From contig CACBEF010000001.1 of NCBI GenBank assembly GCA_902538225.1, positions 110,124 to 174,123 of the forward strand: a DNA stretch of 64,000 nucleotides. The letters are read 5' to 3'. This stretch comes from an uncultured Prochlorococcus sp. Lineage in GTDB: Bacteria; Cyanobacteriota; Cyanobacteriia; PCC-6307; Cyanobiaceae. This document shows positions 51,362-60,876 of the stretch, in pieces. The position numbers were made by a program, and so were the translations under genes. Positions within the stretch are counted from its first letter, which is position 1. The number at the start of each line of letters is the position of its first letter. The notes beneath the pieces were generated by a model. The model worked only from the letters and a program-made list of their open reading frames with translations, ran no database searches and had not been told where the DNA came from.

Positions 51362-52858
51362 GTGACTTCATCTAAAAATCCTACTAATGACAATAGCTAC
51401 TTTGATGCAGTCTTAGTAGGAGCAGGGATAATGAGTAGTACTTTAGCCCTCCTAATTTCAGAAGTTTTACCAGATATAAAATTTCTTATTATAGAAAAAT
51501 TAAATGCTCCAGGAAGTGAAAGTACTGGCGCTTTTAATAATGCAGGTACAGGACATGCGGCTAATTGCGAATTAAACTATACCCCTTTAGATGAAAAAGG
51601 AAATCTAAAAATAGATAAAGCGCTCTCAATAAATCGTTCTTTTGAAACATCCATGTCTTTATGGGCCTCATTGTATGAAGCAGGGAAAATTGATATTAAG
51701 AAGTTTCTAAAATTTATTCCTCATATTAGCTTTGTTTCTGGTCAGGATAATATTTCTTTTTTAAAAAAAAGATTTCAGAAAATGACCGAAAATCCTGAAT
51801 TTATCGATATGGAATTTTCTACATCTTTTGATGAAATTTCATCATGGGCTCCTCTAATAACAAAAGATAGAAATCCATCTACTCAAATTGCTGCTACCAG
51901 AATAGGTAGAGGAACTGATATTAATTTTGAGGCTTTAACTAAAGAGTATTTGTCATTAGTTTCCTTAAACAAAAATGTTGAAATTAGATACAAAACAGAA
52001 TTAGTAGATTTAAAGAAAATTGATAAAAAACAATGGGAACTAGAAACCAGTTCTGAAGGTAGAAAAACTTCAATTAGAACTGACTACGTTTTTCTTGGTG
52101 CTGGTGGAAAAACAATTAATTATTTACAAAAATCAAAAATTCCAGAAGCAAAAAGTTATGGTGGATTTCCTGTTAGTGGGAAATGGCTTATTTGCGAGAA
52201 AAAAGATCTAACAGAAAAACATAACTCAAAAGTTTATGGTAAAGCTGATATTGGATCGCCACCAATGTCTGTGCCTCATTTAGACACCAGATGGATTAAT
52301 AATAAAAAACTTCTTTTATATGGACCTTTTGCTGGATTTACAACGAAATTTCTAAAACAAAGTTCATACTTTGACTTATTTAGTTCAATTAAAAAGAATA
52401 ATATTTTTTCTATGCTAGACGTTGGGTTCAAGAACAACGATTTAATTAATTACTTAATATCACAATCATTAAAGAACCATAACTCAAGAGTTGAGAATTT
52501 AAAGAATATGATGCCATCAGCTAATCCTTCTGATTGGTATTTAAAGAATGCTGGTCAAAGAGTCCAAATAATTAAAAAAACTGAAGATGGTGGCTCTTTG
52601 AAATTTGGAACGGAGATTGTAAATTCATCTGATGGATCATTATCTGCTTTGTTGGGAGCTTCTCCGGGAGCAAGTACTGCGGTTTCAATTATGGTTGAGG
52701 TTCTAGAAAAATCTGTTTTATTTTTAAACGATAAGCATAATCTTCAGAAGAAAATAAATGACTTAATTTATCCAGAACTATCAGTCTCTGAAAATTACAG
52801 TACCTTAATAAAAGATATTAAAAAAAGAAATAATTCCATTTTTGGTTTCCATCCATAA
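51362..52858 (+). CDS. mqo: Malate:quinone oxidoreductase
   Basis: 498 residues from a GTG at 51362. FAD motif [18 protein letters not shown] near residue 15, then family motifs [51 protein letters not shown] and [19 protein letters not shown] peripheral membrane flavoprotein oxidising malate to oxaloacetate and passing electrons to quinones. Length is typical. lepA follows on the same strand, 55 bases later. Confidence 0.95.
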   Translation: MTSSKNPTNDNSYFDAVLVGAGIMSSTLALLISEVLPDIKFLIIEKLNAPGSESTGAFNNAGTGHAANCELNYTPLDEKGNLKIDKALSINRSFETSMSLWASLYEAGKIDIKKFLKFIPHISFVSGQDNISFLKKRFQKMTENPEFIDMEFSTSFDEISSWAPLITKDRNPSTQIAATRIGRGTDINFEALTKEYLSLVSLNKNVEIRYKTELVDLKKIDKKQWELETSSEGRKTSIRTDYVFLGAGGKTINYLQKSKIPEAKSYGGFPVSGKWLICEKKDLTEKHNSKVYGKADIGSPPMSVPHLDTRWINNKKLLLYGPFAGFTTKFLKQSSYFDLFSSIKKNNIFSMLDVGFKNNDLINYLISQSLKNHNSRVENLKNMMPSANPSDWYLKNAGQRVQIIKKTEDGGSLKFGTEIVNSSDGSLSALLGASPGASTAVSIMVEVLEKSVLFLNDKHNLQKKINDLIYPELSVSENYSTLIKDIKKRNNSIFGFHP

Positions 52859-52913
52859 TTCTAATTAGCTAATATTGATCAAGATGTAATAAGAGGAGAA
52901 TTTTTCTTTCTAT

Positions 52914-54722
52914 ATGACTGATATATCGGTTTCAAAAATTAGAAATTTCTGCATAATCGCTCATATTGACCATGGTAAATCTACCCTTGCAGATAGGTTG
53001 CTTCAAGATACTGGTACTGTGCAGCAAAGGGATATGCAAGAACAATTTTTGGACAGTATGGATCTTGAAAGAGAGAGAGGAATTACTATCAAGTTACAGG
53101 CCGCTAGGATGAAATATAAAGCTGACGATTCCCAAGAATATGTTTTGAACTTAATAGATACTCCAGGGCATGTTGATTTCTCTTATGAGGTTAGCAGATC
53201 TCTTCAAGCTTGTGAAGGCGCCTTACTTGTTGTTGATGCAAGTCAAGGAGTAGAAGCTCAAACCTTAGCTAATGTTTATCTTGCCTTAGAAAATAATCTT
53301 GAAATAATTCCTGTTTTAAATAAAGTTGATTTACCAGGGGCTGATGCTGAAAAAATAAAACAAGAAATAGAGGAAATTATTGGACTTGATACATCTAATG
53401 CAATAAATTGTTCAGCAAAAACTGGAGTTGGTATTAAAGATATTTTGGAAGCAATCGTAAGAAGAGTACCTCCTCCTCAAGATGAAATTAAACTACCTAC
53501 AAAGGCACTGATTTTTGATTCTTATTATGATCCGTACAGGGGAGTTATTGTTTATTTCAGGGTGATATCTGGGTCTCTAAATAAGAGAGAAAAAATATTA
53601 TTAATGGCAAGTAAGAAAAATTATGAACTAGATGAGATAGGAATAATGGCGCCTGATCAGCAGCAAGTTGATGAATTACATGCAGGAGAAGTTGGTTATT
53701 TAGCTGCTTCTATAAAATCAGTTGCTGATGCGAGAGTGGGAGATACGATTACTCTTTTAAATTCACCTGCCAATGATCCTTTGCCTGGATATAAGACAGC
53801 AAATCCTATGGTTTTTTGTGGTTTATTCCCGACTGATGCTGATCAATTCCCAGATTTAAGAGTATCACTAGAAAAATTACAATTATCTGATGCAGCTTTA
53901 AAATATGAGCCCGAAACTAGTAGCGCAATGGGCTTCGGATTTAGGTGCGGATTTCTAGGACTTCTTCATATGGAGATTGTTCAAGAAAGATTAGAAAGAG
54001 AATATGACTTGGATCTAATCGTAACAGCACCATCAGTTATTTATAAAGTTAATTTAAATCAGCAGGAACATATCTTTATTGATAATCCTTCTACAATTCC
54101 TGATCCACAACTTAGAGAATCAATAGAAGAGCCTTATGTGAAAATGGAAATTTATGCTCCCAATGAATTTAATGGAACATTAATGGGTTTATGTCAGGAA
54201 AGAAGGGGAGTATTTATAGATATGAAATACATAACAACAGATCGAGTTACCTTGATTTATGAAATTCCATTAGCAGAAGTTGTTACAGATTTCTTTGATC
54301 AAATGAAAAGTAGAACCCAAGGTTATGCATCAATGGAATATCATTTGATTGGCTATAGAAAAAATGACCTTGTTAGATTAGATGTTCTAATAAATTCAGA
54401 AAGAGCAGATCCATTAACTTCCATTGTTCATAAAGATAAGGCTTATGGAATTGGCAGAAGTTTAGTTGAGAAATTAAAAGAACTTATTCCAAAACAACAA
54501 TTTAAAATACCTATTCAAGCATCAATCGGTAGCAGGATTATTGCAAGTGAAAGCATAAGTGCTTTGCGAAAAGATGTTTTATCTAAATGTTATGGAGGGG
54601 ATATTTCTAGGAAAAAGAAACTTTTAAAGAAACAAGCCAAAGGTAAAAAGAGGATGAAGGCAATGGGTAAAGTTGAAGTCCCTCAAGAAGCTTTTATGGC
54701 AGTCTTGAAATTAAACCAGTAA
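52914..54722 (+). CDS. lepA: Translation elongation factor 4 (LepA)
   Basis: 602 residues. GTPase motifs [15 protein letters not shown] near residue 16, [18 protein letters not shown] and NKVDLPGA. Domains like those of EF-G follow, then the LepA-specific C-terminus ([26 protein letters not shown], residues about 562-587, quoted in part). It binds ribosomes and affects initiation or stalled elongation. Very conserved and full length. Confidence 0.97.
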
Positions 54723-54801
54723 TTTCTTTTAATTTAAAATTTATAGCTATTTATTTTTAAAAGAATTGGGTATATTTCATTTATATCTTTAAAAAAAGAT
54801 T

Positions 54802-55647
54802 TTGAATATTAACTCATTTAATCGTGTTGGCGCAAATATCAGAAAAGCTGGATTTTTAATTGTAATTTTTTATCTTCTTGTAGTTTTAATAATGAAATTT
54901 TTAGAGGCCAATAATTTTTTTGGCCATTCATTTTCAATGTTAAGCAATGATATCTTTGCCCCTCCTTCTCTTAATCATTTTTGTGGCACAGATAGATTAG
55001 GAAGAGATGTTTGCTTAAGAACTTTGCAAGGATCATCATTAGCGATAGAAGTTGTATTCTTAGCTATTCTTTTTTCATTAAGTTTGGGTTTGCCATTGGG
55101 ATTATTAAGTGGATATTTTGGTGGTTTTTTTGATAAATGCTTATCACTAATAATGGATACTATTTTTTCAATTCCTGTAATTTTGCTTTCAGTTGTTGTG
55201 GCTTTTGTATTGGGTAAGGGTATCCTTAACGCGGCTTTGGCATTGTGTATTGTTTACTCTCCTCAATATTTTAGATTAATAAGAAATCAGACAATATTGG
55301 TTAAATCCGAAACTTATGTGGAGGCAGCTCAAGTTGCAGGAGCTGATGTTAAAAAAATTATTTTTAAATATATTCTCCCAAATGTAATAACACCATTGCC
55401 TATTCTACTTACCCTAAATGCTGCAGATGCTGTTTTGGTATTAGGAAGTTTAGGATTTTTAGGACTTGGAGTTCCTGCAGATGTACCAGAGTGGGGAAGT
55501 GATTTAAATCTGGCTCTTGCTGCTTTACCTACAGGTATCTGGTGGACTGCTTTGTTCCCAGGTTTGGCAATGTTTTTTTTAGTTTTAGGTCTTTCTTTTA
55601 TAGGAGAGGACCTTGAAGAAATTTTTGATAGTAAAAATTCTGAATAA
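54802..55647 (+). CDS. Oligopeptide-type ABC transporter permease (DppC/OppC family)
   Basis: 281 residues from a TTG at 54802, with six predicted membrane helices. HFCGTDRLGRDVCLRTLQGSS is the signature of the DppC/OppC N-terminal loop, and EAAQVAGADVKKIIFKYILPN is the EAA loop contacting the ATPase. No partner permease, ATPase or binding protein lies nearby, so the rest of the system must be elsewhere. Converges with the TrmH-type gene (2-base gap). Confidence 0.9.
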   Translation: MNINSFNRVGANIRKAGFLIVIFYLLVVLIMKFLEANNFFGHSFSMLSNDIFAPPSLNHFCGTDRLGRDVCLRTLQGSSLAIEVVFLAILFSLSLGLPLGLLSGYFGGFFDKCLSLIMDTIFSIPVILLSVVVAFVLGKGILNAALALCIVYSPQYFRLIRNQTILVKSETYVEAAQVAGADVKKIIFKYILPNVITPLPILLTLNAADAVLVLGSLGFLGLGVPADVPEWGSDLNLALAALPTGIWWTALFPGLAMFFLVLGLSFIGEDLEEIFDSKNSE

Positions 55648-55649
55648 AT

Positions 55650-56321
55650 TTAGTTATCTATAATAGGATCAAGTTCTCCTTGATCATTCAACTTTGGATA
55701 TTCTTTAGCTGATTTTTTATACAACGCAGCTAATTCTGGGTAACACCATTCAAAAAGTGTTTTTTGATATTCATCCATATTTAACCCTTCTCCATTAGCA
55801 GGCAATATACCTTTATTTTTTCTTTGGCGAATAGCTTCAAATAATAATATAGAAGCAGCAACTGAAACATTCAGAGATTGAACCATACCTCTCATAGGTA
55901 TAAAAATTGATTGATCAACCATTGATATAAGTTCATTACTTAGTCCCCATTTTTCTGCTCCTAAAACAAAACATGTATTTTGAGAATAATCAAAATTTCT
56001 ATAGTCTACTGATTCATTATTAAGAGTCGTTCCATATAATTTAAAACCCTTATTCTTTAAATCAGATATTGCCGTGATAGTGTTTTCATGATTATTCAGT
56101 TTTACCCATTTTTGACTTCCTTGAGCAGTACTATTAAAAGTCTTAACGGCATTCGTTTTGCTAATAAAATTTGCTTCGAAAACTCCTGCCGCATCACATG
56201 TCCTTAATATCGCAGATAAATTATGTGGTTTATTGACATCCTCAACTAAAACAGTCAAGTTTTTCATTCTGCAATCTAAAACACTTTTGATTCGTTCAAA
56301 TCTTCTTGGCAAAATTGACAT
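55650..56321 (-). CDS. trmH: tRNA (guanosine-2'-O-)-methyltransferase, TrmH/SpoU family
   Basis: 223 residues with the SPOUT trefoil-knot motifs: VLVEDVNKPHNLSAILRTCDAAGV, CFVLGAEKWGLSN and IPMRGMVQSLNVSVAASILLFEA. The C-terminal extension with YPELAALYKK is typical of TrmH for G18. It methylates the 2'-OH of G18 in tRNA. Confidence 0.92.
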   Translation of the reverse strand: MSILPRRFERIKSVLDCRMKNLTVLVEDVNKPHNLSAILRTCDAAGVFEANFISKTNAVKTFNSTAQGSQKWVKLNNHENTITAISDLKNKGFKLYGTTLNNESVDYRNFDYSQNTCFVLGAEKWGLSNELISMVDQSIFIPMRGMVQSLNVSVAASILLFEAIRQRKNKGILPANGEGLNMDEYQKTLFEWCYPELAALYKKSAKEYPKLNDQGELDPIIDN

Positions 56322-56416
56322 TTATAATTTTTCATACTTTTGAATTATATTCAAAAAATATTGATTACCTATTAAATCTCTTGGTTTATAATATTTTGGT
56401 AGTTTAAATTAACTCA

Positions 56417-56620
56417 ATGGCATACATAGAATGGGACTATACAGTAATAACAAGTATGGTAGAAAAACAAGGTTGGGACTTACCTGATCGTGAATCAGAA
56501 GAATGGAATAAATTTAACGATGAATTAGGAGAAAAAATGAGAGGTGTTGGACTTATTTTTGAAAAATATTGTAAATTTACTCCTGACGTAGGAGAAGGAG
56601 TTCATCTTCTAGATGACTGA
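56417..56620 (+). CDS. Small acidic hypothetical protein (67 aa)
   Basis: ATG at 56417. Soluble, acidic and Trp-containing (YIEWDYTVITSMVEKQGWDLPDRESEEWNKFNDELGEKM...). Compact mixed composition suggests a folded domain. No family recognised. It is followed by a hairpin at 56638-56663 that may end its transcript. Confidence 0.6.
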   Translation: MAYIEWDYTVITSMVEKQGWDLPDRESEEWNKFNDELGEKMRGVGLIFEKYCKFTPDVGEGVHLLDD

Positions 56621-56637
56621 TGCAAAAAATTTTAAAA

Positions 56638-56663
56638 CCATTGATGTATCCCTTAATCAATGG
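56638..56663 (+). terminator. Possible transcription terminator hairpin
   Basis: CCATTGAT (56638-56645), 10-base loop, ATCAATGG (56656-56663): a perfect 8-bp stem 18 bases after the stop of the 67-aa gene. Only a weak T-rich stretch follows, so termination is probable but not certain. Confidence 0.5.
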
Positions 56664-56785
56664 CTTATTAATTAATAAGATAATATAATTTCACTAAATT
56701 AGAACTGGCAATTATTAAGGCTTTATAAAGCTTGTACTCTAAAAAAAATTTTTTATTCCACAAAAAAGTTATTTAATTTCTATAT

Positions 56786-57190
56786 TTGAATAAAAATATG
56801 AAAAATAAATTAACCTTTTTATTCGATGGTGGTTGTCCACTTTGTTTGAGAGAAACAAATTTTCTTAAAAAAAGAGATACCTTAAATCAAATTGCATTTA
56901 TAGATATTAATAGTAAGGATTATGATCAAAGTCTTTTTAATGACATCTCATATTCGGAAGCCATGTCAAACCTGCATGGGATTATTGAAAATGGTGAAAT
57001 TATTAGGGGACTAGATGTACTTGCATATTCTTATGAATTAGTTGGTTTAGGTTGGGTTTACTATCCCTTGAAGATTAAGCTCTTATCTCCATTATTGAGA
57101 TTGGTTTACAGATATTGGGCAAAATATAGACTTCAAATTACAGGTAGATCCGATATTGAAAAACTTTGTACCTCACAATGTGAACAATAA
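56786..57190 (+). CDS. DUF393 / DCC-family thiol-disulfide oxidoreductase-like protein
   Basis: 134 residues; the start could also be an ATG at 56798. The LFDGGCPLCLRETNFLKKRD motif carries the CxxC of the DCC family. AFIDINS, GIIENGEIIRGLDVLAYSYELVG and a hydrophobic C-terminal region follow. Presumed thioredoxin-like redox protein. It heads a four-gene cluster with DUF2805, DUF2256 and a photolyase-type gene, with very short gaps. Confidence 0.88.
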   Translation: MNKNMKNKLTFLFDGGCPLCLRETNFLKKRDTLNQIAFIDINSKDYDQSLFNDISYSEAMSNLHGIIENGEIIRGLDVLAYSYELVGLGWVYYPLKIKLLSPLLRLVYRYWAKYRLQITGRSDIEKLCTSQCEQ

Positions 57191-57192
57191 AT

Positions 57193-57429
57193 ATGGAAAT
57201 TATCGATATAGACAGAATAATAGAAATGTGTTGGGAAGATAGAACACCCTTTGAAGCTATCGAGTATCAATTTGGTTTAAAAGAGGAAGATGCGATAAAA
57301 ATTATGCGTCAAAATCTTAAACCCAAATCTTTCAAAGTCTGGAGAAAGAGAGTTTCGGGAAGAAATACAAAACATATGGCCCTTAAAGATTCAACTAGAT
57401 TTAAATCTACTCATAAAAGAAAATTATAA
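57193..57429 (+). CDS. DUF2805 / TIGR03643-type small protein
   Basis: 78 residues: DRIIEMCWEDRTPFEAIEYQFGLKEEDAIKIMRQNLKPKSFKVWRKRVSGRNTKH, which I recognise as TIGR03643/DUF2805. The helix-turn-helix-like acidic N-terminal part plus basic tail suggest nucleic-acid association. It starts 2 bases after the DUF393 stop. Typically linked to DUF2256 and photolyase-family genes. Confidence 0.88.
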   Translation: MEIIDIDRIIEMCWEDRTPFEAIEYQFGLKEEDAIKIMRQNLKPKSFKVWRKRVSGRNTKHMALKDSTRFKSTHKRKL

Positions 57430-57432
57430 ATT

Positions 57433-57564
57433 TTGAAAAATCTTTCTACTAAAACTTGTCCTGTTTGCAATAGACCATTTGAGTGGCGTAAAAAATGGAA
57501 AAACTGTTGGGATGATGTTATCTACTGTTCAAAAAGATGCAGTAACAGGAAGTCGCAAAGATGA
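57433..57564 (+). CDS. DUF2256 zinc-ribbon-like microprotein (43 aa)
   Basis: TTG start at 57433, three bases after the preceding stop. [30 protein letters not shown] is the DUF2256 pattern, with two CxxC-type pairs plus an extra Cys probably binding zinc. Its stop codon overlaps the next ATG (ATGA at 57561-57564), so it is translationally coupled to the photolyase-type gene. Confidence 0.9.
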   Translation: MKNLSTKTCPVCNRPFEWRKKWKNCWDDVIYCSKRCSNRKSQR

Positions 57565-59051
57565 AACAAGTATCAATTATTTTCCCGAATCAACTTTTTA
57601 GAGAAAGCCCAATCTTAAAAATAAATTGTGAAGTTTTGATCTTGGAAGACTCATTATTTTTTGGAAATGATAAATTTCATAAATTAATTAACCATAAAAA
57701 TAAGTTAGTTTTTCATAGAGCATCTATGCTCGCTTATAAAAATTATTTAGAAATATCTGGCTTTAAAGTTTTATATATCGAAAACAAGAATAATGTTTCT
57801 ACAGTTGATTACTTATCGGAATTTATTAAAAATAAATTTAAGAAAATAAATCTCATTGACCCTCATGATTTTTTGATAATGAAGAGGATTAATAATTTTG
57901 TTGAAAATAATAATTTAGCTTTAAATATTTTGCCTTCTCCTATGTTTATGAGCAGTGAAGATTTAAAAGATTTATTTGCATCAAATGCAAAAAAACCTCT
58001 TATGGGGAGATTTTATGAGAATCAAAGAAAGAACCAAAAGATATTAGTTAATCCTGATGATACACCTGCAGGTGGTAAATGGAGTTTCGATGAAAATAAC
58101 AGAAAAAAATTACCAAAAAAAATAAATATACCAGATACACCTAAATTACAAAAAAATAAATTTGTAGTTAAGGCAGAAAGGTCATTAGCCAATTTTGATA
58201 TTGAGTTTATTGGAGAAAGTAATAATTTTTTATATCCAACTAATTTTGAAGAGGCAGATGAATGGTTAAATGATTTTTTTAAACATAGATTTTTTTTATT
58301 TGGAGATTACGAGGATGCTATTTCTAAAGAAAATTCTTTCTTATGGCACAGTTTACTTTCTCCTCTTTTAAATAGCGGCTTATTAACCCCAGATGTAGTA
58401 GTAAATAAAGCATTACTTTTTGCAAAAAATAATAATGTTCCTATTAACTCTTTAGAGGGTTTTATTCGTCAAATTATTGGATGGAGAGAATTTATTTGCC
58501 TTGTCTATAAAAAGTACGGAACAAAGATGCGAAATAGTAATTTTTGGAATTTTGAAGATAAGCCAATTCCAAAATCTTTTTATCAAGGAAATACAGGAAT
58601 TGAACCAGTAGACGTTGTTATAAAAAATATTATTAAATTTGGTTATTGTAATCATATTGAGCGGCTAATGATTGTTGGCAACTTTATGCTTCTATGTAGA
58701 ATTCACCCCAACCAAGTTTATAAATGGTTTATGGAAATGTTTATTGATTCCTATGATTGGGTTATGGTCCCAAATGTTTACGGAATGAGTCAGTTTAGTG
58801 ATGGTGGTATCTTTTCAACAAAGCCATATATATCAAGCTCTAATTATGTAAAAAAAATGTCTAATTTTAAAAGTGGCCCGTGGTGTGAAATATGGGATGG
58901 CTTATTTTGGAAATTTATTAAAGATAATGAAAGCTTTTTTAGAAAGCAATATCGTCTGGCAATGTTAACGAGAAATCTCGATAAAATGTCAGAGGAAAAA
59001 TTAAATAATCATTTTAAAACGGCAGATAAATTTTTAAGAAATATTCAATAA
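57561..59051 (+). CDS. Photolyase-related protein (DPRP / prokaryotic (6-4) photolyase family) lacking most Fe-S ligands
   Basis: 496 residues. The N-terminal [10 protein letters not shown]...[11 protein letters not shown], the [15 protein letters not shown] block and [33 protein letters not shown] (quoted in part) match the deoxyribodipyrimidine-photolyase-related family. Members usually hold a 4Fe-4S cluster on four cysteines. Here the region after TGN reads IEPVDV and the C-terminal CxxC segment reads [11 protein letters not shown], so at most one ligand remains. FAD-dependent light-driven repair is inferred. Coupled to DUF2256. Confidence 0.9.
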   Translation: MKQVSIIFPNQLFRESPILKINCEVLILEDSLFFGNDKFHKLINHKNKLVFHRASMLAYKNYLEISGFKVLYIENKNNVSTVDYLSEFIKNKFKKINLIDPHDFLIMKRINNFVENNNLALNILPSPMFMSSEDLKDLFASNAKKPLMGRFYENQRKNQKILVNPDDTPAGGKWSFDENNRKKLPKKINIPDTPKLQKNKFVVKAERSLANFDIEFIGESNNFLYPTNFEEADEWLNDFFKHRFFLFGDYEDAISKENSFLWHSLLSPLLNSGLLTPDVVVNKALLFAKNNNVPINSLEGFIRQIIGWREFICLVYKKYGTKMRNSNFWNFEDKPIPKSFYQGNTGIEPVDVVIKNIIKFGYCNHIERLMIVGNFMLLCRIHPNQVYKWFMEMFIDSYDWVMVPNVYGMSQFSDGGIFSTKPYISSSNYVKKMSNFKSGPWCEIWDGLFWKFIKDNESFFRKQYRLAMLTRNLDKMSEEKLNNHFKTADKFLRNIQ

Positions 59052-59156
59052 ATTAAGAGTAATAACCTACAGCTGTCTTTGAAAAATTAAAAGAATATTA
59101 TGTTATGAAGAAATATTAAGTACGGATGTTAACTTAGAAAAAATTAGATTTATCCA

Positions 59157-59336
59157 ATGGAAATTGGAACACTTTTTTTAAAAAGTAATTCGACGGGAAT
59201 TATCACTTTTTCTGAATTAGATTGGATAACTACCCATCAATCTAATTTCACTAGGTTGGAGGAATCCATAGCAATTAAATTAGGCAGAATGCTTGATGCA
59301 GGATCTATCAATATTGGTTGCCGTTTGAAATCCTGA
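59157..59336 (+). CDS. Small conserved-type hypothetical protein (59 aa)
   Basis: ATG at 59157. A well-mixed soluble sequence (MEIGTLFLKSNSTGIITFSELDWITTHQSNF...LGRMLDAGSINIGCRLKS) that looks like a folded domain. It lies 105 bases after the photolyase-type gene and could be its last operon member. Family not recognised. Confidence 0.6.
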   Translation: MEIGTLFLKSNSTGIITFSELDWITTHQSNFTRLEESIAIKLGRMLDAGSINIGCRLKS

Positions 59337-59355
59337 ATAAGTTTTTATTTTAATA

Positions 59356-59499
59356 ATGAAGTATCAAAAAGAGAAAAAAATATTTTTTCAGGAAAGAATC
59401 CATTCTTTAAATATCTTTCTTTTTTTAGGATTTAATCTCTCACTTATTTCTATCTTAGGTTTTATTTGGTTCAATTCTGAATTTGAAAAAGTAGTTTAA
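59356..59499 (+). CDS. Membrane microprotein (47 aa)
   Basis: ATG at 59356. A basic N-terminus (MKYQKEKKIFFQERIHSL) is followed by one hydrophobic helix (NIFLFLGFNLSLISILGFIWF) and a short acidic end. It lies 19 bases after the 59-aa gene on the same strand. Function unknown. Confidence 0.5.
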   Translation: MKYQKEKKIFFQERIHSLNIFLFLGFNLSLISILGFIWFNSEFEKVV

Positions 59500-59550
59500 A
59501 TTTTTGAATTTTTTGTATATTAAAGTTATCTTTAAAAATTTAATTATATT

Positions 59551-60867
59551 TTGAGCATAGGATATTTACAAAGAAAAGCAGCTTGGGAAATTTTATTAAA
59601 AGTTAGTTCTGGTGATTTTTCTAATCATGCTCTTGAAAAGGTTTTAAAAAATTATCAATTTAATCCTCTTGATATAGCTTTTATTACGGAATTATCTTTT
59701 GGATGCATAAGGTATAGAAAACTTCTTGATCTTTGGACGGATCATACATCAAAAATTACTCATAAAAAGCAGCCTCCAAAATTAAGATGGCTTCTACATA
59801 TAGGTTTGTATCAACTATTGAAAATGGATAAAATCCCATTTCCTGCTGCTATTTCTACCACTGTAGAAGTAGCTAAAAAAACAGATTTAAATGGTTTAGC
59901 GGGGACTGTAAATGCGATATTGAGAAATGCATCAAGAAAATTAGAACAAAAAATATTTCCGGAATTATCTTCTGATAGAAAAGAAAGAATTTCATATCTT
60001 GAATCATTTCCATTATGGCTTGTGAAGGATCTTTATAAATGGGTCGGCAATAGCGAGGGTGAAAATATCATTAAGGCATTTAATAAAAAACCATCAATTG
60101 ATTTGAGAATTAACCAATTAAAAACTAATTTAGATAACTTTTTGAAAGTACTTCATGAAAATAATATTGATGCTGAAATTATTAATGATTTACATAATGG
60201 AATTACTTTAAAATCTAATCCAAGATCTATAAAAAATTTACCAGGATATAGTGATGGACTTTGGACAATTCAAGATAGATCTTCTCAGTGGATAGCACCT
60301 CTCTTAAATCCAAAAGAAGGTGAAAAGATTTTAGATGCTTGTGCAGCTCCAGGAAGTAAGTCTACCCACCTTGCAGAATTAACAAATGATAGTGCTGAAA
60401 TCATTGCCGTAGATAGATCAGCAAAAAGATTAAAAATTCTGCAATCAAATTTAGAAAGGTTAAATTTGAAATCTGTTAATACCCTTAAGGCTGATGCTAC
60501 GAGTTTGATTGAATTAAATCCTAAGTTTATATCTTATTTTGATAAGATTTTACTAGATGCTCCATGTTCAGGCATTGGAACTCTTTCCAGGAATCCAGAT
60601 TCTAGATGGTCTTTAAGTAAAGAAAAAATAAAATCTTTAACTTTATTACAGGAAAAACTTTTGGAGAGTATTTTCCCTCTTTTGAAAAAAGATGGCACTT
60701 TAGTTTATTCAACTTGTACTATTTGTCCCGATGAAAATAATCTATTAATTGAACGATTTATTGAAAAAAACAAAACTTTAAAATTGGTTAGCCAAAAGCA
60801 AATTTTACCTAGTTTAGATTATCCTGGAGATGGATTTTATTCTGCAATAATTTCTTATAAATCTTAA
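59551..60867 (+). CDS. rsmB: 16S rRNA (cytosine-967-C5) methyltransferase
   Basis: 438 residues from a TTG at 59551. The N-terminal NusB-like RNA-binding domain (QRKAAWEILLKVSSGDFSNHALEKVL, residues 7-130) precedes the SAM domain: LDACAAPGSKSTHLAEL, ILLDAPCSGIGTLSRNPDSRW with the release Cys, and VYSTCTICPDEN with the catalytic Cys. Full length. Converges with the PBP gene (9-base gap). Confidence 0.95.
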   Translation: MSIGYLQRKAAWEILLKVSSGDFSNHALEKVLKNYQFNPLDIAFITELSFGCIRYRKLLDLWTDHTSKITHKKQPPKLRWLLHIGLYQLLKMDKIPFPAAISTTVEVAKKTDLNGLAGTVNAILRNASRKLEQKIFPELSSDRKERISYLESFPLWLVKDLYKWVGNSEGENIIKAFNKKPSIDLRINQLKTNLDNFLKVLHENNIDAEIINDLHNGITLKSNPRSIKNLPGYSDGLWTIQDRSSQWIAPLLNPKEGEKILDACAAPGSKSTHLAELTNDSAEIIAVDRSAKRLKILQSNLERLNLKSVNTLKADATSLIELNPKFISYFDKILLDAPCSGIGTLSRNPDSRWSLSKEKIKSLTLLQEKLLESIFPLLKKDGTLVYSTCTICPDENNLLIERFIEKNKTLKLVSQKQILPSLDYPGDGFYSAIISYKS

Positions 60868-60876
60868 AAATATAAC

